Assembly (NCBI RefSeq): GCF_020216025.1 | Contig: NZ_JAIWNC010000023.1 | Location: 124,001 to 188,000, forward strand | DNA: 64,000 nt | Direction of reading: 5' to 3' | From: Jidongwangia harbinensis | GTDB taxonomy: Bacteria > Actinomycetota > Actinomycetes > Mycobacteriales > Micromonosporaceae | Part shown: piece after piece, positions 52,798 to 61,444 of the stretch | Layout: every line of letters starts with the position of its first letter | Numbering within the stretch: position 1 is the first letter of the stretch | Position numbers and translations under genes: made by a program | Notes under the pieces: model-generated | The model's database searches: none | What the model was told of the DNA's origin: nothing | The model's input: only the letters and a program-made list of their open reading frames with translations

Positions 52798-53976
52798 TCA
52801 GGCCGCGAACACGGTCTCGACGAGAGCGGCGACGGGTACCTTCGGATCGACCTCGCCCCACGGGGTCGCCGCGACCGTGAGTTGGCGGCCGCCGTCCTCG
52901 GCGATCCAGGACTCGGCGTAATAGCCGAAGATGTCGCCGCGGTGGCCCCACAGCCGGGTGCCTCCGGCCACGGTCCTGGTCATCAGGCCCAGCCCGTAGT
53001 CGTAGTCGCGCGGCGTGGCGCACGCCGCCCGCATCTGCTCCTGCTCGGCCGGGCCGAGCAGCCGCCGGCCGAGCAGGGCACGGAAGAAGACATTGAGATC
53101 CGCCGCGGTGGAGGTGACTTCGCCGGACGCCCCGGCCACGGACGGATTGAAGACGGTGATGTCGACCGGCTCCTCGCCGCCGTCCCGCCCCACCGCGAGA
53201 TAGCCGTGCGGGTGCGCACCGGTCAGCGCCGCGTCGGTGGCCGGGAACCGGGTGCCGCGCAGCCCGAGCGGGCGAAGGATCCGGCGGCGCACCTCGGCGG
53301 CGTACCCGGCGCCGGTGACCCGCTCGACGACCATGCCCAGCAGCACGAAGTTGGTGTTCGAGTACATCCACGAGGTTCCGGGCTCGAACAACAGCGGTAC
53401 GCCGGCGGCGAAGGCGACCAGTTCCGGTGGCGTCCACGTCCGGTGCCGCATCCGTACGATCGCCGCTTCCGAGTGGTAGATGGCACGGAACGACGGGGTG
53501 TTCGGGTAGTTGGCTACGCCGCTGGTGTGCTGCAGAAGCTGGCGCACGGTGATCCGTTCGGCGCCGGGCAGGACGCCCGGCAGCCACCGTTGCAGGGTGT
53601 CGTCGAGCGCCAGGCGTCCCTCCCCGGCGAGTTGCAGCACGACCGCGGCGACGAACGACTTCGTGATGCTGCCGGCCCGGAACCGTCCCGCGACCGGTAC
53701 CGCCCGGTGAGTGCCCAGCCGGGAGACGCCGCCGGCGCCCCGCCACACGCGTCCGCGGTCGTGCACCTCGGCGAGCACGCCGATCGCCGCGGCCGAGACG
53801 ATGTCGTCCAGCGCCGCCTGCAGGCCGCCGGTGGCCCGTGCCCGGTGGGCGGTGGCGCCGTGCGCGGGAACCCCGGTGGCGGTACCGGCCGGCGCCGCGG
53901 GCACGCCGACGGCGCCGGCCGCGACGGTGAGTCCCGCCGTCCCGGCGATCCGCAACAGATCTCTACGACTGGCCAT
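52798..53976 (-). CDS. Exported serine hydrolase, D-Ala-D-Ala carboxypeptidase/beta-lactamase fold
   Basis: 392 residues. MASRRDLLRIAGTAGLTVAA followed by GAVGVPAAPA is a twin-arginine-type signal (SRRDLLR). Catalytic motifs: SITK in AGSITKSFVAAV, YSNTN in SWMYSNTNFVLLGM, and HRG in LWGHRGDIFGY. It is therefore a secreted class C-type hydrolase, probably acting on cell-wall peptides or esters. ATG at 53976 has TAGGAGA upstream. It follows the frameshifted ABC permease by 25 bp on the same strand and probably belongs to that operon. Confidence 0.9.
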   Translation of the reverse strand: MASRRDLLRIAGTAGLTVAAGAVGVPAAPAGTATGVPAHGATAHRARATGGLQAALDDIVSAAAIGVLAEVHDRGRVWRGAGGVSRLGTHRAVPVAGRFRAGSITKSFVAAVVLQLAGEGRLALDDTLQRWLPGVLPGAERITVRQLLQHTSGVANYPNTPSFRAIYHSEAAIVRMRHRTWTPPELVAFAAGVPLLFEPGTSWMYSNTNFVLLGMVVERVTGAGYAAEVRRRILRPLGLRGTRFPATDAALTGAHPHGYLAVGRDGGEEPVDITVFNPSVAGASGEVTSTAADLNVFFRALLGRRLLGPAEQEQMRAACATPRDYDYGLGLMTRTVAGGTRLWGHRGDIFGYYAESWIAEDGGRQLTVAATPWGEVDPKVPVAALVETVFAA

Positions 53977-54001
53977 CGATGTCTCCTACGGTGTCGTGGC
54001 G

Positions 54002-54948
54002 TCAGGCGATCCGGCGGATCCGCCGGACGGTGAGCCAGAGCAGCAGTGCGGCGAGGGCGAGGAACACGCCGGTCTCGATCCACTGGAACGTCCAGAAACG
54101 GTCCCCCGGCTGGAACACGTGGTGGTTGTAGGCGCCGGGACGCAGGCCGGCGTCGGCGGCGCAGTCGTCGGCCTGCGGGCACCGCACGAGGCCCGAGGTG
54201 ACGAAGGTGCCGTCGGCCTGGCGCACCTCCTTGGCCAGCACCCAGCCGCCGGCGAGGTCGCCCTGCCCGCCGGGCCCGCCCTCGACCGGCTGATCGGCGA
54301 CCTCGGGGGCCATGTAGCGCGGCCGGCCGAGCAGGGCCACGGCGAGCCGCACACCGACGAAGCCGGCCAGCGTGACGGCCATCGCGGGCAGCACCTTGGG
54401 CAGCGCGGTGCCGGCGAAGACGCCGAGCGCCACCGCGAACAGGGTGTAGCCGACCGGGGCCAGTCCCTGCATGTCGAAGAAGACCTCGGTGAAGCGGGTC
54501 TGGCGGACGTCGACGAGGCCGAGCGGCTGGTACCACCAGGACATGCCGAGGCCGTAGACGAGCGCGAACAGTGTCACCGCACCGCCGAGCAGGCCGCATT
54601 TGACCAGGGCCCAGCGGCGGCGGCTGATGCCCTGGGTCCAGATCATCCGGTGGGTGCCGTGTTCGACCTCGCGGCGATGAGTGGGGCGCCCCAGAACAGC
54701 CCGATCAGCAGGGGTACGACCAACAGCAGCACGCTGACCAGCACGAGCGGGCCGTACGTGCCGGAGAACGTGTCGAGGCCCGACTCGCAGCCGGGGCCGG
54801 CGGTGGTCACACAGTCGGCCAGACCTAACCGGTCGAACGCGTGCCGCATGGACCGGCCGGTCGGGACGACGAATGCCGCCAGGACCGCCAGGCCGAGCAG
54901 GGTGAACAGGGCCTGCCTGCGGTGCTGCCGCCAGGTCAGCCAGATCAT
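54002..54948 (-). pseudogene. ABC-2-type permease, frameshifted
   Basis: The start (MIWLTWRQHRRQALFTLLGL) overlaps the ATPase stop (ATGA). The first frame runs to LLIGLFWGAPLIAARSNTAPTG and stops at 54643. The second frame continues as MIWTQGISRRRWALVKCGLL to 54002. Related permeases read APLIARExExGTHRxxWTQ; here CTCATCGCC-GCGAGGTC lacks one C near 54676-54678 that would give L-I-A-R-E-V-E-H-G-T-H-R in frame. The full product would be about 315 residues with six helices and an extracellular Cys pair (CPQADDC). The break may be a true mutation or a base missing from a CCC run. Confidence 0.85.
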
Positions 54949-55832
54949 GCCGGCACTCCCCACGCCTCGTGGTTGGCCGGGGTGTCGCGGTCGGCGAGAT
55001 AGGCGAGGATGAGGTCCTCCAGGCTCAGTTCGTGCTCCGTCCACGACGGATCCCGCAGCGGGCGGTCGGTGCGGACCAGCAGGGTCGACTGCCGGTCGGT
55101 GTGCCGGGCGCGGACCACGGTCCCGACTCCGTCGAGCGGGAGGTGACGGGGGCCGACCAGCTGCCGGTGCTCGGCGACGATGTCGTCGACGTCGCCGGAC
55201 AGCCGCACCTTGCCGTCCTGCAGGACGACGAGGTGGTCGCAGGCGCGTTCCAGGTCGGCGAGGATGTGCGAGGAGAGCAGCACGGTGGTGCCGGTCTCGG
55301 CGACGCTGCCCATCAGCGACTGCAGGAAGTCCCGCCGGGCGAGCGGGTCGAGGCTCGCGACCGGTTCGTCGAGCAGCAGCAGCAGCCGGGGCCGCTTCGC
55401 CAGGGCCAGGGCCAGTGCGACCTGGGCACGTTGCCCGCCGGAGAGCCGGCCCACCGGCCGGCGAGGGGGAATGCCGAGCTGGGCGAGCCGCGCCCGGGCC
55501 AGCGTGGCGTCCCAGCGCCGGTTCACCTTGCCGCCCATCCGCACCAACTCGTCGGCGGTGAAGTCGCGGTAGACCGGCGTGTCCTGGGCGACGAAGCCGA
55601 TCTCGGCCAGCACGGCGGTGTTCTCGTACGGCGCGGCGCCGAAGACCCGCACCGCGCCGGCGTCGGGCCGCAGCAGGCCGACCGCCAGGTGCAGCAGGGT
55701 GCTCTTGCCGACCCCGTTCGGTCCGACGAGCGCGGCGACCCGCCCGGCCGGCAGCCGGAGCGTGCAGTCCCGCAGTGCCCACCGTCCCCCGTACCGTTTG
55801 CCGAGGTTGTCGGCCTCGAGCACGTGCTCCAT
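54945..55832 (-). CDS. ABC transporter ATP-binding protein
   Basis: About 295 residues. VAALVGPNGVGKSTLLHLAV (Walker A), VGRLSGGQRAQVALALALAK (signature), LLLLLDEPVASLDPLARRDF (Walker B, D-loop) and VLLSSHILADLERACDHLVV (H-loop). It powers the ABC-2 permease encoded next, probably exporting a lipid, peptide or antibiotic. ATG at 55832 has GAAAGGA upstream, and the gene starts 11 bp after the GntR stop. This GntR-ATPase-permease order is the YtrA-type arrangement, usually a cell-envelope stress exporter. The permease frameshift may leave it without a partner. Confidence 0.93.
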   Translation of the reverse strand: MEHVLEADNLGKRYGGRWALRDCTLRLPAGRVAALVGPNGVGKSTLLHLAVGLLRPDAGAVRVFGAAPYENTAVLAEIGFVAQDTPVYRDFTADELVRMGGKVNRRWDATLARARLAQLGIPPRRPVGRLSGGQRAQVALALALAKRPRLLLLLDEPVASLDPLARRDFLQSLMGSVAETGTTVLLSSHILADLERACDHLVVLQDGKVRLSGDVDDIVAEHRQLVGPRHLPLDGVGTVVRARHTDRQSTLLVRTDRPLRDPSWTEHELSLEDLILAYLADRDTPANHEAWGVPA

Positions 55833-55843
55833 CTGGTGTCCTT

Positions 55844-56257
55844 TCACGAGAATCCGCCCTGCAGCGCGTCGGCCTGCCGGACGGCGCGGATCGTCGTGTC
55901 GACGAGGGCACTGACGTCCTCGTCGGTCAACCCGGCGGCCTGCGCCTTGCGCAGCCACGCGAGGAACTCGAGGCGCAGGTCGGCCTGATTGGCGAGCGAG
56001 TCGCCGGCGAGGGTGCGCGTGACGAACGTGCCGACCCCCGGCCGCCCCTGGGCGAGCCCTTCGATCTCCAGCTCGCGGTACGCCTTCAACACCGTGTTCG
56101 GGTTGATCGCCAGCGACTGCGCGACATCACGCACCTTGGGCAGCTGGTCCCCGGGCCCGAGCAGTCCGACCCGCAACGCCTGTTTGACCTGCTCGACGAG
56201 CTGCAGGTAGGTGTTCGTCTTGGAGCGGCCGTCCAGCACAAACTCGATCACCAGCAC
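55844..56257 (-). CDS. GntR family regulator, YtrA subfamily
   Basis: 137 residues. TYLQLVEQVKQALRVGLLGP followed by GDQLPKVRDVAQSLAINPNT and VLKAYRELEIEGL is the GntR winged helix; GRPGVGTFVTRTL is the wing. The short C-terminal helical region (about 45 residues) is that of the YtrA group, which has no large ligand domain. It probably represses its own operon (ATPase, permease, serine hydrolase) and is released by cell-envelope stress. The start is GTG 56257 or GTG 56251. Confidence 0.9.
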   Translation of the reverse strand: MLVIEFVLDGRSKTNTYLQLVEQVKQALRVGLLGPGDQLPKVRDVAQSLAINPNTVLKAYRELEIEGLAQGRPGVGTFVTRTLAGDSLANQADLRLEFLAWLRKAQAAGLTDEDVSALVDTTIRAVRQADALQGGFS

Positions 56258-56264
56258 CCCAAAC

Positions 56265-56281
56265 CTGTTTACCTATGACAG
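56265..56281. promoter_or_regulatory. Possible GntR operator
   Basis: CTGT-TTACCTATG-ACAG, a 17-bp dyad eight bases upstream of the GntR start in an AT-richer patch. Autoregulation is common for YtrA-type regulators. The arms are short, so this is tentative. Confidence 0.25.
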
Positions 56282-56351
56282 TAGGACAATAAGACAGGAC
56301 GGAGACCGGCACAACCGTCCTCCCGGCTTCGTGCGCCCGGACGCCTCGAGG

Positions 56352-56990
56352 TCAGGCCGGGGCGCCTCGGTCGTCGCGGGCCATGTCCCCGGTGGCCGGG
56401 GTGCCGGCGGCGAGGCCGTACCGCAGCAGCACCGCGCCCTTGGCCGACGTCACCGGCGGTTCGAGCAGCGTCAGGTTGGCCGGCACGGCGCCGCCGTCGA
56501 ACACCTTCTTGCCCACGCCCAGCACGAGCGGGAAGATCCACAGGTCGAGCCGGTCGAAGAGGCGCTCCCGCAGCAGCGTCTGCACCAGGTTCAGGCTGCC
56601 GATCACGTGGATGTGCTCGTGCCGGTCGCGCAGCTCGCGTACGGCACCGGCCAGGTCGGGCCGGAGCTGGGTGGAGCCCGCCCAGCCGAGGTCGGGGTTG
56701 CCGCGCGAGGCGACGTACTTCGGGATCCGGTTGAACAGCGTGGCGATCCCGCCGTCGACGCCGTCCTCCTGGTCCGGCCAGAAACCGGCGAAGATGTCGT
56801 AGGTGCGCCGGCCCAGCAGCAGGGCGTCCATGCCCCGCATGCCGGCCGTCACGTGCTCGCCGACCGTCTCGTCGAACAGCGGCGCCTGCCATCCGCCGTA
56901 CGGGAAGCCGTCGGGGTCCTCCCCCGGAGCGCCCGGCGCCTGGCCGACCAGGTCGAGCGTCGCGAACAGGTCGATGTGGATGATGCCCAT
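56352..56990 (-). CDS. Dihydrofolate reductase-like (RibD C-terminal fold) protein
   Basis: 212 residues. MGIIHIDLFATLDLVGQAPG is the strand-1 start, MDALLLGRRTYDIFAGFWPD the nucleotide-binding helix motif (LGRxTY), HIHVIGSLNLVQTLL the later GSxxLxxxLL loop, and DRLDLWIFPLVLGVGKKVF the family end motif. It is a probable NAD(P)H-dependent reductase of the YyaP/RibD-C group. Substrate unknown. ATG at 56990 has GAGGAGG upstream. Confidence 0.9.
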   Translation of the reverse strand: MGIIHIDLFATLDLVGQAPGAPGEDPDGFPYGGWQAPLFDETVGEHVTAGMRGMDALLLGRRTYDIFAGFWPDQEDGVDGGIATLFNRIPKYVASRGNPDLGWAGSTQLRPDLAGAVRELRDRHEHIHVIGSLNLVQTLLRERLFDRLDLWIFPLVLGVGKKVFDGGAVPANLTLLEPPVTSAKGAVLLRYGLAAGTPATGDMARDDRGAPA

Positions 56991-57024
56991 GGTGCCCTCC
57001 TCGGACCGGCTGACCCAGGAGAAC

Positions 57025-58008
57025 CTAACCCGCCCGATGGCGCCCGGGGCGGTCGGCCGGCACCGTGAGGTCCTCCGGTTCGGCCGGCAGCGCCATCGAG
57101 GTCGGGGCCTCCGCGGCGCGCTGGTCCCAGGCGGACACCCGCGGCCGCGGGCGCACCGCGCCGGGATCGGTCAGGGGTACGTACACCCGCGCGTCCACCG
57201 CCTCGGCGAGCAGCAGCGCGGCGACCAGGGCGGTCGGGCGTTCGGCCGGCTCCTTGTGCAGGCAGCGCGAGCACAGGTCGAGCACCTCCGGCGCCAGCCC
57301 GTCGATCGGCGGCAACGGATCGGGGACCCGGAAGCGCTGCGACTGCACCAGTTCGGTGTTGGTCTCGGCGTGCCAGGGCAGCCGCCCGGAAAGGCAGTGG
57401 TACATCAGCACACCCAGCGAGAACATGTCGGTGGCCGGGGTGGCGGGCAGGCCGTCGAAGCGTTCCGGGGCGACGTACGCGGGCGTACCCAGGACGGGTC
57501 CGTCCGGGTCCGGTTCCGGGGTGCCGATCGCGGCCGCGATGCCGAAGTCCAGCACCTTCGCCCCGGCCGGGGTGAGCATGATGTTCGCCGGCTTGATGTC
57601 GCGGTGCACAACGTGCTCGGCGTGCGCGGCGGCCAGTGCCGCGGCCACCTCGGCGCAGACCCGCACCGCGATCCGCCAGTCCAGCGGGCCGGCGGCCAGG
57701 TGGTCGCTCAGGGTCTGTCCCTCGACCAGTTCCATGACGATGTACGGCACCTCACGGTCGGCGCCCGGCGACGTGCCGAAGTCGTGGACCCCGGCGACGT
57801 TCGGGTGCGCGAGCCGGGCCGCGGACCGGGCCTCGCTGCGGACCAGATCCACCCCGGAGACCTCGCCGAGCGTGCCGGCGACGGCCGGAGCCATGATCTT
57901 CACGGCGACCGGGCGGTCGAGCACCCGGTCGTGCCCACGCCACACCTCGGACATGCCGCCGATGCCGATGCGCTGCACGAGCTGGTACCGCCCGCCCAGC
58001 GTCCGCAT
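57025..58008 (-). CDS. Soluble Ser/Thr protein kinase
   Basis: About 327 residues. RYQLVQRIGIGGMSEVWRGH is the glycine loop, PVAVKIM the ATP-binding Lys, HVVHRDIKPANIML the catalytic loop with HRD, VLDFGIAA the DFG metal site, and GTPAYVAPERF the P+1 region. Unlike PknB-type kinases it has no membrane helix or sensor domain: only a ~55-residue Pro/Arg/Ala tail follows the kinase domain. GTG 58014 is an alternative start with GAGGAG four bases upstream. Confidence 0.92.
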   Translation of the reverse strand: MRTLGGRYQLVQRIGIGGMSEVWRGHDRVLDRPVAVKIMAPAVAGTLGEVSGVDLVRSEARSAARLAHPNVAGVHDFGTSPGADREVPYIVMELVEGQTLSDHLAAGPLDWRIAVRVCAEVAAALAAAHAEHVVHRDIKPANIMLTPAGAKVLDFGIAAAIGTPEPDPDGPVLGTPAYVAPERFDGLPATPATDMFSLGVLMYHCLSGRLPWHAETNTELVQSQRFRVPDPLPPIDGLAPEVLDLCSRCLHKEPAERPTALVAALLLAEAVDARVYVPLTDPGAVRPRPRVSAWDQRAAEAPTSMALPAEPEDLTVPADRPGRHRAG

Positions 58009-58112
58009 AGCCACCCCACTCCTCGCACCGAGCCCCCCGCCCGGCGTTCCGAGATCCCTACCCGGTGGTACGCGGGCACAAACCGGCGCCGCCCGGACGT
58101 CACCCGGGCGCC

Positions 58113-58889
58113 TCAGGGGTACAGCAGGATCTTGTCGTCGAGCCCGTCGCCGGTGGCCAGCCGGCGTGCGATGTCGGCACCGATGCGGCGCTCGGCGAGC
58201 GTGCGCTGATCCGTGCGGCGTACCTCCGCGCCACCGGGCCGCGCCGCGCGCCGCAACCGGGCCGCCTGCTCGGCGAGGGACCGCTCGAACCGGGCGACGT
58301 CGCCGGTGAGGTGGAACGTGTCGGCGGACCACGGCTCCTCCGCCGCTTGCAGCGGGAGGCCGATCAGCCGTGCCGCGCGGTAGGCGGCCCGGTCCATCAC
58401 GGTGGTCAGCTGGGCGGCGCCCTCGGCCCGGGCCAGCCGGATCAGGGTCCGGTAGAGCAGCGTGCTGACGGTGAGGCCGGACCGCTTGCCCCGGTACCGC
58501 GGCAGCACGACGGCCGGGGTGAACGTCCAGACCGGCCCGTCGCCGGCGACGCGCATGAGGCCGGCCGGTGTCCCCCGGTCACGGTCCAGCACCAGCACGA
58601 ACCGGCTGCCCGGATCGTCGGACTCCGGCCCGGCCGGAGGTCCGGCCCGCTCCCCACCGGCCCCGGCCCGGTCGCGGGCGAGGTCGGTGCGGCGGGCTCC
58701 GGTGCGGGCGTGGGCCGGTCCGACATGAGGGCCGGCGGCCGCCGAGCGCTCGACGGACCGGGCGACGCCGGCCAGCGGTTCGCCCGGGCCGGCCACCACG
58801 GCCAGGAAACGCCCGGCCGGATCCGGGTGCCGGGCCAGGAACGCCGCGGTCTGGTCCAGCGGGGAGCGCGCGGAGGTGGCGGTGGTCAT
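58113..58889 (-). CDS. Uncharacterised protein, acyltransferase-like core
   Basis: About 258 residues, not confidently recognised. SRFVLVLDRDRGTPAGLMRV and WTFTPAVVLPRYRGKRSGLT followed by VSTLLYRTLIRLARAEGA resemble the central strands and acyl-CoA-binding region of GNAT or autoinducer-synthase-like folds, with RYRGKRSG in the place of the (R/Q)xxGxG/A loop. Between residues 50 and 90 there is a Gly/Ala/Arg/Pro insertion. The C-terminal 60 residues are Arg/Glu-rich helix. ATG at 58889 is used because the coding pattern starts there. It has its own promoter region behind a perfect hairpin. Confidence 0.6.
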   Translation of the reverse strand: MTTATSARSPLDQTAAFLARHPDPAGRFLAVVAGPGEPLAGVARSVERSAAAGPHVGPAHARTGARRTDLARDRAGAGGERAGPPAGPESDDPGSRFVLVLDRDRGTPAGLMRVAGDGPVWTFTPAVVLPRYRGKRSGLTVSTLLYRTLIRLARAEGAAQLTTVMDRAAYRAARLIGLPLQAAEEPWSADTFHLTGDVARFERSLAEQAARLRRAARPGGAEVRRTDQRTLAERRIGADIARRLATGDGLDDKILLYP

Positions 58890-58973
58890 GGGAACCGGGC
58901 CTTCCGGACGGCGACGGGGCGACCGGAGCACAGTTCCCACAGCCCGTCCGGGGAAACCCGGCCCGGGACGGAC

Positions 58974-59010
58974 ATGGCGGAGCCCGTCCTTGTGGGACGG
59001 GCTCCGCCAT
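58974..59010. terminator. Perfect 16-bp hairpin
   Basis: 58974-58989 (ATGGCGGAGCCCGTCC) pairs perfectly with 58995-59010 around TTGTG. It lies between two minus-strand genes, so it most likely ends transcription of the beta-propeller-like gene (59118-60029) before the uncharacterised gene starts. No T-tract follows on either strand. Confidence 0.65.
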
Positions 59011-59117
59011 CAACGATGCCGCGTGATGCGGGGCACCGGGTCTGCATGTCGAACGCTAGGCGAAGCGAAACACGCCGATCCGGCCGCCCCCGCCGGGCGT
59101 GACCCGGCTCTCAAAGA

Positions 59118-60029
59118 TCAAGCCGGCTCGCTGCGCAGCTCGTGGGCCCCGTCGGCCCGGGTGGCCTCGTAGTACAGGCGCCGGCGACCGCCGGACAGCG
59201 TGGCCAGGCTCAGGTACCGCAGGCCGTGGGGCGGGTGCGGGCTGCCCAGCGGTTCGTCGCCGGCCGCGGTGAGCGGGCCGAACGTGCCGTCCGGCAGCCG
59301 GGTGCCGTGCGCCACCCCGGTACGTTCCTCCCAGTTCTCCCCCGCGGTGGCGCGGCCGTCGTACGCGGCCAGGACGGTGTCGCCGTCCACCTGCACCGAG
59401 GACACCCGCACGCCGCGGGCGTCCCACTCACCGGGACGGCCGGCCAGGGCGGTGCCACGCCACGTCCAGTGCACGCCGTCGGGGCCGGTGGCGTACCGGG
59501 TGGTCATCCGGTCGGCGTCGTCCCACGACTCCAGCGGGTGCACCGACGCCCACAGGTGCCAGCCGTACTCGTCGTGGTGCAGCACCGGGTCCTTGACCGC
59601 CACCGTCTCGTCTCCGGCGAGCACGGTCCGGGCCGGCGCGGTGGCGAGCCCTTCCGGCGTGTCCGCCTCGAGCAGGTCGACGCGCCAGTGCTTGGTGCCC
59701 GGAGTGGCCGCACTGACGTACAGCCGCCACCGTCCCTCCGGGGTACGCACCAGCGCAGGCCGTTCCAGCGACTCCGCCTCGAACCGCTCCTTGGTCACCT
59801 CGGCGACCACGGTGAAGGTGAGCCCGTCCCGCGACCGGGCGACGACGTTGGCGATGCCACGCCCGGCGCCGATCGGTAGCCGGACCCGGTAGGCCAGGTA
59901 GACGTCACCGTCGGCGACCACCGTGCTGGGCGCACCGGACCACGCCCCCGGTTCGTCACCGGGCGGATCGACGACCACGACCGAGTCGTCCCAGCGTGGC
60001 AGCGGCAGGGTAAAGGTTCCGGTGGACAA
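59118..60029 (-). CDS. Beta-propeller (GH43/GH32-like fold) protein
   Basis: 303 residues without a signal peptide. Repeated strand patterns such as WSGAPSTVVADGDVYLAYRV, LERPALVRTPEGRWRLYVSA, VKDPVLHHDEYGWHLWASVH, and RVSSVQVDGDTVLAAYDGRA fit a five-bladed propeller as in glycosidase families 32/43/62/68. Acidic residues in the blade starts could be catalytic, but I cannot assign the triad. It may be a glycosidase-like or phosphorylase-like cytosolic enzyme. The start is TTG at 60029 with GGAG six bases upstream. An AT-rich patch (TAGATAAT on the minus strand near 60090) may be its promoter. Confidence 0.7.
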   Translation of the reverse strand: MSTGTFTLPLPRWDDSVVVVDPPGDEPGAWSGAPSTVVADGDVYLAYRVRLPIGAGRGIANVVARSRDGLTFTVVAEVTKERFEAESLERPALVRTPEGRWRLYVSAATPGTKHWRVDLLEADTPEGLATAPARTVLAGDETVAVKDPVLHHDEYGWHLWASVHPLESWDDADRMTTRYATGPDGVHWTWRGTALAGRPGEWDARGVRVSSVQVDGDTVLAAYDGRATAGENWEERTGVAHGTRLPDGTFGPLTAAGDEPLGSPHPPHGLRYLSLATLSGGRRRLYYEATRADGAHELRSEPA

Positions 60030-60108
60030 GGCGGCTCCGTTTCGTGACGGTGGCGTTCGCGCGAAGAGTATCCGCCCAAGTTTGCATTATCTATGGGCTA
60101 GATGGGAA

Positions 60109-61044
60109 TTAGGCGCGACTGGTGTGTCGGTCGACCGACAGCCAGTCGTCGTAGCTCTGCCCGGTGACGTCCTGCAGCAGCGCGATGTCGTCGGCGAACA
60201 ACGGCAGCAGCGCGGCCCGCTCCTGTGGGGTGGTCACCGGCCGGGTGCCGGTCTTCCGGTGCAGCAGGGTGAGCAGCGGCCCGCGGGCGGCCAGGCGCAG
60301 GGGCACCGGGAACCGGTGGCCGAACTGCCCGCCCGCGCGCAGCAGCCCGCGCAGCACCCCGTTCACCGCGGTGTCCTCGACCACGTGCCGGTTGACGTTC
60401 TCCCGCGGGATCGAGGTCAGCAGGCCGGTCCGCACACCGAGGAACGCGCACACCCGGTCCAGCGTCTCGGCCGGCGCGTCCTTCAGGTCGCGGTAGCGCA
60501 GCAGCAGCACCCGGTCGCGGTCGAACACCCGGTACAGATGCTCGATCTGCTCGCCGTACCGGCCGAGCGCCACGTAGTGCCAGAAGGCCGCCCAACCGGC
60601 TTCCCGGCGCGCGTCCTCGGCGTCGCACGCGGTGAGGAAGTCGGCCTCCGGCTCCAGACCCGCGTTCCACAGGTGGGTCCAGTTCGAGTGGGCGCGATCC
60701 ACCGGATCGCGGAGCAGCACGATCAGCCGTACGCCGGGCAGCAGCTTCCTGATCCGGAGGTGGGCGGCGCGGTCGTACAGGTAGAAGGGCGTCGCCTCAC
60801 CACGGAGGGCTCCGGCGGGCGCCGCGTCGAACAGCGCCTCGTAGTCGGCCTGGCGCCAGACGTGCTCCTGGTAGGTCTGCACGTCGCCCGGGCCCCCGCT
60901 CCTCGGCGGGGCGCCGTCGGAGAGGAAGAACTTGGGCTCCTTGACGGCGGGCAGGAACAGGTCGGGATGGCGCACCAGAGCGGCATGCAGCGCGGTGGTG
61001 CCGGCCTTGGGCACGCCGGCGATCAGGAAGTCCGGGAGTGGCAC
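60109..61044 (-). CDS. Sulfotransferase (heparan/N-deacetylase-type domain)
   Basis: 311 residues. PDFLIAGVPKAGTTALHAAL at the N-terminus is the 5'-phosphosulfate loop (PKAGTT), and RLIVLLRDPVDRAHSNWTHL near residue 107-126 is the 3'-phosphate site with the conserved Arg and Ser. It differs from the sulfotransferase at position 13, which has the aryl-type pattern. The acceptor is probably a carbohydrate or lipid; the nearby glycosyltransferase operon makes a polysaccharide acceptor plausible but unproven. The GTG at 61044 has GAGGAG upstream. Confidence 0.88.
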   Translation of the reverse strand: MPLPDFLIAGVPKAGTTALHAALVRHPDLFLPAVKEPKFFLSDGAPPRSGGPGDVQTYQEHVWRQADYEALFDAAPAGALRGEATPFYLYDRAAHLRIRKLLPGVRLIVLLRDPVDRAHSNWTHLWNAGLEPEADFLTACDAEDARREAGWAAFWHYVALGRYGEQIEHLYRVFDRDRVLLLRYRDLKDAPAETLDRVCAFLGVRTGLLTSIPRENVNRHVVEDTAVNGVLRGLLRAGGQFGHRFPVPLRLAARGPLLTLLHRKTGTRPVTTPQERAALLPLFADDIALLQDVTGQSYDDWLSVDRHTSRA

Positions 61045-61159
61045 GGGTGTCTCCTCGGGGCAGGGTCCGTTCTCCGTGATGTAACAGTGAGCCTACAGAA
61101 CAGGTAGGCATTGCTTCACGGTCGATTTCCCCGTCCGGGCGTCCCTAACCCCGCGAACC

Positions 61160-61315
61160 TCAGCCGGCGCGGTGCCACCAGCGGCGCCGCCGGAACCGCG
61201 CACAGGCCTCCACACCACAGAACGTGCAGTCGCTTCCCCGGCGCAGATGCTCGTGCGCGCGCCGCGGATGGCCGCAGACACAGAGCGCGTCGGCCCGCGT
61301 CAACGCTTCACCCAC
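61160..61315 (-). CDS. 51-residue Cys/His-rich (zinc-knuckle-like) protein
   Basis: Translation from GTG 61315 gives a small protein with ALCVCGHPRRAHEHLRRGSD followed by CTFCGVEACARF. The pattern CxCGHxxxxHxHxRxGxDCxxCxxxxCxRF has five Cys and three His and should bind zinc. GAGG lies 9-11 bases upstream of the GTG. The Arg/Trp-rich end (FRRRRWWHRAG) could contact nucleic acid. Similar tiny proteins occur in other actinobacteria, to my knowledge without an assigned function. It lies upstream of the sulfotransferase on the same strand, 115 bp away. Confidence 0.7.
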   Translation of the reverse strand: MGEALTRADALCVCGHPRRAHEHLRRGSDCTFCGVEACARFRRRRWWHRAG

Positions 61316-61444
61316 GGTAATGATCACCTCACGTTCTGGTAGTCGGCCGGCAGGCCGATGATGTCAGTAATTGAAACATCGATCAACGAGGTCTGTGGTC
61401 CCCCGATGGATATAACCGACCTGCACCCCAAGGATTACGATGCG

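Noticed and set aside
61093..61281. 62-residue minus-strand frame overlapping the Cys/His-rich protein
   Set aside because: It is in a different frame, lacks motifs, and the ordered Cys/His pattern in the neighbouring frame is far better evidence of coding.
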